Below are positions 43,683-50,825 of a stretch of 64,000 nt of DNA, piece after piece (the stretch's first letter is position 1; each line of letters starts with the position of its first letter). The position numbers and the translations under genes were made by a program. The notes beneath the pieces are model-generated. The model made no database searches, had not been told where the DNA came from, and saw nothing but the letters and a program-made list of their open reading frames with translations. Origin of the DNA: Haloarcula mannanilytica (GTDB lineage: Archaea > Halobacteriota > Halobacteria > Halobacteriales > Haloarculaceae); NCBI RefSeq assembly GCF_005406125.1, contig NZ_BIXZ01000001.1, forward strand, positions 248,001-312,000, given 5' to 3'.

Positions 43683-44540
43683 ATGCATCTCGAAGCAGTC
43701 GACACCGTCGGCGTCGTCGGGGCCGGGACGATGGGCAACGGCATTGCCCAGGTCTCGGCGACGGCCGGCTACGATGTCGTCATGCGCGACGTATCCGAAG
43801 AACTAGTCGCTGCCGGGTTCGAGGACATCCAGGCGAGCTTCGAGAACCTCGTCGCGCGCGGGACAGTCACGAAAGAGGAGGCCGAGGCGGCGAAAGACCG
43901 CATCACGGGCACGACCGAGATGGAGGACCTTGCTGACGCTGATCTGGTCGTCGAGGCAGTGACGGAGGACATGGAGATCAAGCAGTCAGTGTTCGAGGAT
44001 CTCGATGGCATCTGTAAGCCGAGAGCCGTCCTAGCTAGCAACACTAGCACGCTGTCGATCACGACTATCGCTAGCGCCACTGACCGGCCCGAGCAGGTTC
44101 TCGGATTGCACTTCATGAACCCCGTCCCGGTGATGAAAGGCGTGGAACTGGTCGTCGGCGAGAGGACCAGCGACGAGACGGTGACGCTGGGTCAAGAGTT
44201 CGCCCACGACATCGGCAAGGAAACCTGGGAGGCCGACGACAAGCCCGGCTTCGTCGTCAACCGCGTGCTGATGCCCTGGATCAACGAGGGGATTCGGGCC
44301 TACGACGAGGGCGTCGCCGAGAAGGCCGACATCGACCGTGGACTGACGCTCGGGACGAACGTCCCCATGGGGCCGCTGGAACTGGCCGACCACATCGGCC
44401 TCGACGTGGTGCTTGACGCCTCTGAAACCCTCTACGAGGAACTAGGCGACCGCTACAAGCCGGCGTATCTCCTCAAACGGAAAGTCGCGGCGGGTGACCT
44501 CGGAAAGAAATCGGGTCGGGGCTTCTACGACTATGACTGA
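43683..44540 (+). CDS. 3-hydroxyacyl-CoA dehydrogenase (3-hydroxybutyryl-CoA type)
   Basis: A 285-residue single-fold HBD starting MHLEAVDTVGVVGAGTMGNG; the NAD-binding motif is GAGTMGNGIAQVSA. Catalytic and dimer motifs are LASNTSTLSIT (Ser/Asn), GLHFMNPVPVMKGVELV (catalytic His and Asn), and DKPGFVVNRVLMPWINE. The closing GKKSGRGFYDYD is the family end. It oxidises (S)-3-hydroxyacyl-CoA with NAD+, or runs in reverse. An earlier in-frame ATG at 43623 is rejected because the family starts just before the GxGxxG. It lies upstream of an acyl-CoA dehydrogenase on the same strand, 111 bases apart. Confidence 0.92.
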   Translation: MHLEAVDTVGVVGAGTMGNGIAQVSATAGYDVVMRDVSEELVAAGFEDIQASFENLVARGTVTKEEAEAAKDRITGTTEMEDLADADLVVEAVTEDMEIKQSVFEDLDGICKPRAVLASNTSTLSITTIASATDRPEQVLGLHFMNPVPVMKGVELVVGERTSDETVTLGQEFAHDIGKETWEADDKPGFVVNRVLMPWINEGIRAYDEGVAEKADIDRGLTLGTNVPMGPLELADHIGLDVVLDASETLYEELGDRYKPAYLLKRKVAAGDLGKKSGRGFYDYD

Positions 44541-44651
44541 CCTGCTTCCGATGATAAACGGCAACGGCGACAGTGGCAGTTCGAGTACGATACCCAGCAA
44601 CGGGCCCGCCGTTGGCGAACAGTAAAGGACCGGCCTGCGTTAGATTTTGGC

Positions 44652-45800
44652 ATGGACTTCAGTCCCACACAGGAACAACGCCAGATACAGGAGATGGTCG
44701 CGGAGTTCGTCGACGAGGAGGTCAAACCGCGGGCGGCGGAGATCGACGACACCGACGAGTTTCCGTGGGACCTCGTCGAGCAGATGGCCGAGCTGGGCCT
44801 GATGGGGATGCCGATTCCCGAGGAGTACGGCGGTGCAGAACTTGACTACCACAGCTACGCGATGGCCCTCGAAGAGATTTCGCGGGGGAGCGGCGGGCTC
44901 GGCACAATCGTCGCCGCCCACATCTCGCTGGCCTGCAACATGATATACGAGTTCGGCGACGAGTCCCAGAAAGAGACCTACCTCACGCCGCTGGCCGAGG
45001 GCGAGGAGATCGGCGCGTTCGCCCTCTCGGAAGCGGGCGCGGGCAGTGACGTGCCGGCGATGGACACCACCGCCGAACCGATAGAGGGCGGCGACGCCTA
45101 TCTGGTCAACGGCGGGAAGCTCTGGATATCGAACGGCTCCGTCGCCGATACCGTCGTCCTGTTCGCCAAGACCGACCCCGAGGCTGGCAACAAGGGCATC
45201 TCGTCGTTCATCGTCCGGCCCGAGGAGGACGACGGCTTCATCGTCGAGGGCACCGAGCACAAACTCGGCGACAAGGGATGCCCGACCGCCGAACTGCGGT
45301 TCGACGACATGCGTCTGCCGGCGGACCGCCGGCTCGGCGAGGAGGGCCGCGGCTTCGTGCACGCCCTCAAGACGCTCAATGGCGGGCGAATCACTATCGC
45401 GGCCCGCGGTGTCGGCATCGCTCAGGCCGCGCTGGACGAGGCGCTGCGCTACGCCCAGGACCGCGAGCAGTTCGACCAGCCAATTAGCGATTTCCAGGCT
45501 ATCCAGCACAAGCTCGCGGACATGGACACGAAGACCCAGGCTGCCCGCCTGCTGATGCACCAGGCCGCCGATAAGAAGATGGCTGGCGACTCCTTCGTCA
45601 AGGAGGCCGCCCAGGCCAAGCTGTACGCCTCCGAGGTGTCCCGGGAAGTGGCCAACGAGGGCATCCAGATCCACGGCGGCTACGGGTACACGAAGGATTT
45701 CCCCGTCGAGCGGTTCTACCGCGACGCCAAACTCAACGAAATCTACGAAGGGACCAGCGAGGTACTGCGCAACACTATTGCGAGTGAACTGCTCGATTAG
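44652..45800 (+). CDS. Acyl-CoA dehydrogenase (second paralogue)
   Basis: A 382-residue FAD enzyme starting [19 protein letters not shown]. Visible motifs: [20 protein letters not shown] (FAD), [38 protein letters not shown] and [18 protein letters not shown] (catalytic Glu region). It differs clearly from the gene at 31719, so the two may prefer different acyl chains. It follows a 3-hydroxyacyl-CoA dehydrogenase, so beta-oxidation or short-chain synthesis is likely. Its stop overlaps by 4 bases the stop of the convergent membrane-protein gene. Confidence 0.92.
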   Translation: MDFSPTQEQRQIQEMVAEFVDEEVKPRAAEIDDTDEFPWDLVEQMAELGLMGMPIPEEYGGAELDYHSYAMALEEISRGSGGLGTIVAAHISLACNMIYEFGDESQKETYLTPLAEGEEIGAFALSEAGAGSDVPAMDTTAEPIEGGDAYLVNGGKLWISNGSVADTVVLFAKTDPEAGNKGISSFIVRPEEDDGFIVEGTEHKLGDKGCPTAELRFDDMRLPADRRLGEEGRGFVHALKTLNGGRITIAARGVGIAQAALDEALRYAQDREQFDQPISDFQAIQHKLADMDTKTQAARLLMHQAADKKMAGDSFVKEAAQAKLYASEVSREVANEGIQIHGGYGYTKDFPVERFYRDAKLNEIYEGTSEVLRNTIASELLD

Positions 45801-46051
45801 GGGATGGAGAGCAGCCCTTCGACGACCACCGCACGCGTGAAATAGAAGGGTTTGCCGTCCGCTCGGTAGCGGTTTGCGCTAATCGTTCCCAGCGCGAGCA
45901 GCACCACCACGCCGACGGTTCCGGCGAGCATGCCGACGAGCACCGGTGGCTGATTGGCCGCACGTGCGAACACGTACGTTGCGACGCTTGCGAGCGCCGC
46001 GAACGGGAGGGCGTCCAGACCTGCCAGGAGGAGCGATCGAGTCAGGGACAT
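45797..46051 (-). CDS. Small membrane protein
   Basis: An 84-residue protein starting [20 protein letters not shown]. It has two hydrophobic helices (residues 3-30 and 38-58, '[20 protein letters not shown]') and a basic segment, [19 protein letters not shown] do not recognise the family with certainty. Its stop overlaps that of the acyl-CoA dehydrogenase (tail-to-tail). An earlier ATG at 46129 adds a polar, non-membrane stretch and is not preferred. Confidence 0.65.
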   Translation of the reverse strand: MSLTRSLLLAGLDALPFAALASVATYVFARAANQPPVLVGMLAGTVGVVVLLALGTISANRYRADGKPFYFTRAVVVEGLLSIP

Positions 46052-46138
46052 GGCTGTATCCTGTGACAGCCTCCACAAAAAGAATACCTGCTCAGTGGCG
46101 GCACAGCGATATTCGCCAGAAGCCGACATGCAGCGGCG

Positions 46139-46429
46139 TCAGGATTCCTCGCTGAGCGCCTCGCGCATCCATTCAAACTGGTTTCGAAGCCGTTGCTCGC
46201 CGGCCTCGGTCAGGGAGTACTTGTCGGCGATGCCGTCTTCGCGGTGAACGACAAACCCAGCCGACTCCAGCGCGTCGAGCGCGCCGTAGAAGCTCTGGGG
46301 TTCGATTCGCGTGTCGTAGCGGCGTTCGAGCCGCGTCTTCAGCCGCTGGCCGGAGAGTTCGCCGTCCTCGGCGGCAGCAAGCAGGACGCACATGTCGCGC
46401 CGGCGGCCGCTCTGGAGCCACTTCGCCAT
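46139..46429 (-). CDS. PadR-like winged-helix transcription regulator
   Basis: A 96-residue protein starting MAKWLQSGRRRDMCVLLAAA. The winged helix spans nearly all of it: QRLKTRLERRYDTRIEPQSF, then YGALDALESAGFVVHREDGI with the recognition helix and wing, and TEAGEQRLRNQFEWMREAL. The 'QSFYGALDALESAG' text is typical of PadR. It lacks a separate sensor domain. The effector and targets are unknown. It lies head-to-head with the conserved small protein at 46517, so it may control that gene. Confidence 0.82.
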   Translation of the reverse strand: MAKWLQSGRRRDMCVLLAAAEDGELSGQRLKTRLERRYDTRIEPQSFYGALDALESAGFVVHREDGIADKYSLTEAGEQRLRNQFEWMREALSEES

Positions 46430-46516
46430 AGGTGTCTGGTCACAGCCGCCCGGTTTCGCGCTTGTGGTTTCGGACGGACCGCCAGGTTCGCATACCCCGA
46501 CTCCCTAGAACCGCCG

Positions 46517-46804
46517 ATGACCGACTCCGAACTCCCCGTCGAGGCGTCAGCCGACGGCATCACGGCCACCTATCGAGAGACCGAAGACGAGCGGCTGCTG
46601 ACCTTCGAGAGCGACACCGGCAGCGCCGCAATCGCCCAGAACATCGAGGGGTACGCAATGTTGAAGGTCCGGCCGACGGCCGACGGCGACGAACTGGAGC
46701 GGTACTACGGCTTCGACATGGCGCTCGACCACGCGGCGGAACTGCTGAGCCGGTCACCGCATGACCTCCCCGTCCCGGAGGCTGCCGCCGACATGGGAAT
46801 GTAA
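46517..46804 (+). CDS. Conserved haloarchaeal protein (DUF7111-like)
   Basis: A 95-residue acidic protein starting MTDSELPVEASADGITATYR and ending PEAAADMGM. It has strong internal conservation text, including IAQNIEGYAMLKVRPTADGD and RYYGFDMALDHAAELL, as in a very conserved haloarchaeal family (DUF7111 from memory). There is no signal peptide and no catalytic motif. It is divergent from the PadR-like gene (87-base gap). Confidence 0.75.
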   Translation: MTDSELPVEASADGITATYRETEDERLLTFESDTGSAAIAQNIEGYAMLKVRPTADGDELERYYGFDMALDHAAELLSRSPHDLPVPEAAADMGM

Positions 46805-46856
46805 CGCTCACACGCTTGTTCTCGCGGGGTTGACGCTTCTGGCCCATAGCTGTGCG

Positions 46857-47008
46857 CAGTTGGTATGTATCTCGTAAAAATATGTCTGTGTAGTTATCTA
46901 TTCACTATTCACCTGCTCTACTGCTATCGATTCGCATCAGTGAAGAAAACAGACACATGAGCCGATATTATAAACTGGTTTTAAAATACCCCTCCCCTGA
47001 ATACTCGC
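46857..47008 (+). promoter_or_regulatory. Promoter region of the first PhoX gene (duplicated element)
   Basis: Three blocks match the region before the second PhoX gene at identical distances from the ATG: CAGTTGGTATGTAT at -152, GAAAACAGACACATG at -64, and a 21-base AT-rich block at -43 (46966-46986) ending in TTTTAAAA. TTTTAAAA is about 26 bases before the ATG and is the likely TATA element of a leaderless transcript. The two upstream blocks are candidate regulator sites, perhaps phosphate-responsive (inference). Confidence 0.7.
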
Positions 47009-49666
47009 ATGGTTGACTTTACCCGACGACAAGTGCTTTCACAGTCGGTGGCTGCTGCGCTTGGGGCCAGCGTCATCGGCGTGTCAAGTGGCGAAGAGGT
47101 CGAAGAATCCGACACACCCGGCGCACCGAGCGTCAAAGGAGAACTCAAGCGGCTCTCCACGACGGCTTTCGGGGCCGAGGTAACGGGACCGTTCGTCTTC
47201 GAGGACGGGTCGCTGCTGTACAGCCTTCAGCATCCCGAGGGGGAAAACCCCGAACCGTTCGGTCGGGCCGCAGTGGGCTATTTCAGCGGCTTCCAGTTCA
47301 CGTTCAACGGGAGCAACGACGACTTCCAGGAAGTCGGTGTACCGGACACCGAGGAGAAACAGCGGCAGGTCCGGTCCGCGACCGGCGACTACGAGATTCT
47401 CGTACAGGGCCGCGAGCCGATCAACGGCGGCGAGGAGCGCCTCGGCGTGACCCAGACGCCCGACGGAACGGACGTGACTCCCGAGAACTTCGCCGGTGCC
47501 AAGGGCGGGGTCGGTGCGGGACCGGACTGTAACCAGTTCGTCCCGACGAACGACGAGGGGACCGAGGGCTATCTCTTCACGAACTGGGAGAACGTCCCCG
47601 GCTGCATCTCGCGAGTGCCGCTCAGCCAGGACGAAAACGGCGAGTGGAGCGCGGACACCGAGAACGCGATGAACGTCGTCAACACGGAGGCGTTCCGCGA
47701 ACTCGGCGGCACACGAACCAACTGCTACGGCGACCTCAGCCCGTGGGAAACGATGATCTCCGCCGAAGAGAACTACGCCCACGCTCGGGTCCATCGGACC
47801 GCGACGGTAGGGGACATCGTCGAGGCTGGCACGGGCGTCGGCCTGCTTGGCGGCTGCCAGTTCTGGAACCGACCGAACCCGGCCGGTATCGTCGACGCGA
47901 TCAACACCTACGCCGAGAACGGCGACATCAGCGAAGCGTGGACGCCACAGGGAGCCTGGTCACAGATCGGCAATGAGGGGCTCGCGTACTACCTCGGTGC
48001 GGAACCGTCCGACAATGAAGACGGCGAGAACACAACGACCCCCATCGACGATGTCTACCCCAACCCATACCGCTTTGGCTACTTCGTCGACATCCGCAAG
48101 CCGGCAGCCGAGACGCCAAATCCCATCAAGTACTGGGTGATGGGCCGGGCCGCCTACGAGGCCCCGGACATTCAGGGCGACCGGAAGACGGTGTACATGT
48201 GCTCCGACGGCGACAGCAAGGGCATCTACAAGTTCGTCGCTGACGAGCCAATCGACAGCTACGAGAACACTGACGACATCGCCGGGACGCTGTACGCCCC
48301 GAAGATCACCAACGACACGGCCAGTGTCGCCGAATCGGACAGCCGCAACTCGCCCGCACAGACGCCCCTCGAAGTCGAGTGGCTCGAACTCGGGCACGCC
48401 ACCAACGGCGAGGTCGAATCCTGGATCGCCGACTACGACGAGGTTACGCAGGCTGACTACCTCGAAGCACACGCCGAAACCGACTGGCAGGAAGACACGT
48501 CGGCAGCGATCAAGGAGGCCGACCTCGAAGTCCTCAAAAACGGGAACCAGAACTACATCACCAACGAGGAAATCGTCGAATGGGCCACCCAGTACGAACA
48601 GAACGGTCCCGACGGCGTCGACGAAGACCTCCGACGGGTCCCGTTCCTCGAAACCCGTGCCGCGGCGAAGGAAATCGGCGCATCCATCGAGTTCAACAAG
48701 GCCGAGGGCGTCGACACCATGGACAACTCCCAGCCCGGGGACTTCATCTACTTCGGCATCTCCGAGTTCAACGACGGGCTCGCCGACGACGAGGGCGACA
48801 TCCAGATGGACCGCGTCGACGGCGGCGTCGTCTACCGCGCCGAACTCGAATCCGACTACAACGTCTCGACGCTCGAACCCGTCATCACCGGTCCGGACTT
48901 CACCGACTCGCCGGAAGACGCCGACGACGCGCTTCGGAACATCGACAACGTCTATACGATGCGCGACGGCCGCGTCCTCTGCTGTGAGGACGGCTTCGGC
49001 GGTCCCACGCGCTCCTACCCCAACGACGGTCTCTACGTCTACCAGCCGAACGTCATCGTCAGCGCTGGCTCCGCCGCGGTCGGCGGCGGGTCGACGGGCA
49101 GCGTGCCGCTAACCGCCTCCTCGCTCCCCGCCGGCTTCTCCGGTGCGCGACTCACCGTCAGCGTCTCGAACCCCGACATCGCGTCGATCACTGGCGTCTC
49201 CTTCCCGGACTCGCTGGGCCTCACAGAGCAGTCTGTCAGTGACGACGGCGCTACGGCCACCATCCGCGTGGCCGATGTCGACACGAACGTCCAGTCCGGT
49301 GGCATGGACGTTCCCCTCGCGACGCTCGACGTGCGCGCCGACAGCGGCGGCACGACCGACCTCACCGTCTCGGTCGAGCAGATGGACGACGAGAGCGGGA
49401 CCGCCATCGAGGCGGAGACTCGGAACGGGCTCATCGTCGGCGGCCCCGATACGATTATCGGTGACGCCGCACCGACCGACCCCGACGGCGACGGGCACTT
49501 CGAGGACCTCAACGGGAACGGTCGCCTCGACTACGAGGACGTGCAGGTCCTGTTCGAGAACATGGATTCGGACAGCGTCCGCCTGAACGTCGGTGCCTAC
49601 GACTTCAACGAGAACGGCCAGATCGACTTCGCGGACGTGACCGAACTCTACGAAGAGGTCAACTGA
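47009..49666 (+). CDS. PhoX-like (DUF839) secreted phosphatase with C-terminal cohesin-like and dockerin-like domains
   Basis: An 885-residue protein starting MVDFTRRQVLSQSVAAALGA, a twin-arginine (Tat) signal. Residues about 40-675 form the DUF839/PhoX beta-propeller, with CYGDLSPWETMISAEENYAH (metal-site Glu and Asp), GGCQFWNRPNPAG and CSDGDSKGIYKFVADEPI. PhoX enzymes are Ca2+/Fe3+-dependent phosphomonoesterases. About residues 682-805 look like a cohesin (VSAGSAAVGGGSTGSVPLTA, with beta text). Residues about 824-884 form two EF-hand-like repeats (DPDGDGHFEDLNGNGRLDYE and DFNENGQIDFADVTELYEE), as in type I dockerins. It probably attaches to a cohesin on the cell surface, such as the next gene's product. 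Confidence 0.85.
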   Translation: MVDFTRRQVLSQSVAAALGASVIGVSSGEEVEESDTPGAPSVKGELKRLSTTAFGAEVTGPFVFEDGSLLYSLQHPEGENPEPFGRAAVGYFSGFQFTFNGSNDDFQEVGVPDTEEKQRQVRSATGDYEILVQGREPINGGEERLGVTQTPDGTDVTPENFAGAKGGVGAGPDCNQFVPTNDEGTEGYLFTNWENVPGCISRVPLSQDENGEWSADTENAMNVVNTEAFRELGGTRTNCYGDLSPWETMISAEENYAHARVHRTATVGDIVEAGTGVGLLGGCQFWNRPNPAGIVDAINTYAENGDISEAWTPQGAWSQIGNEGLAYYLGAEPSDNEDGENTTTPIDDVYPNPYRFGYFVDIRKPAAETPNPIKYWVMGRAAYEAPDIQGDRKTVYMCSDGDSKGIYKFVADEPIDSYENTDDIAGTLYAPKITNDTASVAESDSRNSPAQTPLEVEWLELGHATNGEVESWIADYDEVTQADYLEAHAETDWQEDTSAAIKEADLEVLKNGNQNYITNEEIVEWATQYEQNGPDGVDEDLRRVPFLETRAAAKEIGASIEFNKAEGVDTMDNSQPGDFIYFGISEFNDGLADDEGDIQMDRVDGGVVYRAELESDYNVSTLEPVITGPDFTDSPEDADDALRNIDNVYTMRDGRVLCCEDGFGGPTRSYPNDGLYVYQPNVIVSAGSAAVGGGSTGSVPLTASSLPAGFSGARLTVSVSNPDIASITGVSFPDSLGLTEQSVSDDGATATIRVADVDTNVQSGGMDVPLATLDVRADSGGTTDLTVSVEQMDDESGTAIEAETRNGLIVGGPDTIIGDAAPTDPDGDGHFEDLNGNGRLDYEDVQVLFENMDSDSVRLNVGAYDFNENGQIDFADVTELYEEVN

Positions 49667-49705
49667 CGACTTCGCCCGAAATTTCCCATCTTTCCATACA
49701 CGACA

Positions 49706-50428
49706 ATGACTGACAGCACCCACCTTTCGATACGCGAGCGGACCGTTCACCTGGCCCTCGTACTCGCTGCGCTCACCCTCCTCGCGGGCACGCTTCCCGC
49801 AGTCGCGGCGGCCCAGAGCGGCCCGACGGTCACCGTCGGAAACGGAACCGTCACCGCCGGAGAGACGACGACAGTCCAGGTGGTCCTCACGAGCGCCCCG
49901 GACGGCCTGGCCGGCTATCAGGTCGAACTCGCGCTTGACGACCCCGCAGTGGCCCAGTTCGACAACGCCAGCTACCCCGACCGCTTCGCGCTTACCACGG
50001 ACCCCGTCGTCAGCTCCGACGGAGGGACGATAACCATTGAGGCGGCTGATCTGGACGGCGCAATCGAACCCGGCGCCGGCAACGTGACGCTGGCGACCGT
50101 CGAGATCGCCGGTGGCGAAGCCGGTGAGACGGGCCTGACAGTCGCGTCCGGCCAGTTCGACGCGGACGGCGGGGAAGCCATAGAGCCCGCGACGGAGCCG
50201 ACGACGGTCACGGTGTCGTCGGGACCGACGGAGACGGCCGTCACGGGGAACTCGGCGTCGGCGACCGCCGCGGACTCGACTGACGGCGAACCGAGCACTG
50301 CGAGCGCCGAAACCGACAGCGGCGACAATCAATCGACGACCGCGGCCGCCGGTCCGCTCGCGCTCCCGCTCGTCCTCGTCGCGCTTGGCGTGGCAGCGGC
50401 ACTCGCAGCCAGAGCCGGTCAACCGTAG
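49706..50428 (+). CDS. Cohesin-domain surface protein with C-terminal membrane anchor
   Basis: A 240-residue exported protein. The signal segment is ALVLAALTLLAGTLPAVAAA. Residues about 38-170 form a cohesin-type beta domain: GPTVTVGNGTVTAGETTTVQ, then APDGLAGYQVELALDDPAVA and NVTLATVEIAGGEAGETGL, the usual cohesin opening and closing patterns. A Ser/Thr/Asp-rich stalk (about 170-215) leads to a C-terminal helix (GPLALPLVLVALGVAAALAA) and a short RAGQP tail. It resembles a PGF-CTERM tripartite end without the PGF. It begins 39 bases after the dockerin-bearing PhoX, so the pair is likely co-transcribed and may dock together. Confidence 0.78.
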   Translation: MTDSTHLSIRERTVHLALVLAALTLLAGTLPAVAAAQSGPTVTVGNGTVTAGETTTVQVVLTSAPDGLAGYQVELALDDPAVAQFDNASYPDRFALTTDPVVSSDGGTITIEAADLDGAIEPGAGNVTLATVEIAGGEAGETGLTVASGQFDADGGEAIEPATEPTTVTVSSGPTETAVTGNSASATAADSTDGEPSTASAETDSGDNQSTTAAAGPLALPLVLVALGVAAALAARAGQP

Positions 50429-50825
50429 CGTCCCAACACAGATCTGCCGGAGTCAGAGCGCAGCCTCTCACTACCGAACAGTTCGAGCGCCCGCGAGTAC
50501 ACCTTCGGGTTCGCATCGTTGAGCGAGCAATAGCGACACGCTCACCGATGATGTCCACACATAGCCAGTCGGACACGCATTTTGAGAGCGGACGGTTACG
50601 CCATCGCAGCAGTGAATAAACGGCGGAAAACGCTTTTTTGACAGGCGTGTGTCATCTGGCTCGTAGTCGTAGACAGTTGGTATGTATCCCGTAAAAATAT
50701 ATCTCGATAGTGATTGATTCACCAACAATCCGATTCCCTGCTATCGGTATTCATCTGTGACGAAAACAGACACATGCGAACGTATTATAAACTGGTTTTA
50801 AAACACCAACCTGCTTGACACCTGC
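50429..50825. promoter_or_regulatory. Promoter region of the second PhoX gene (duplicated element)
   Basis: A 397-base gap without a supportable gene. Its 3' part (from about 50655) is a diverged copy of the region before the first PhoX. CAGTTGGTATGTAT lies at -152, GAAAACAGACACATG at -64 and a 21-base AT block (50783-50803) at -43 from the ATG at 50826, all at exactly the same spacing. A run of six or more T at about 50634 may end the preceding transcript. Confidence 0.7.
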
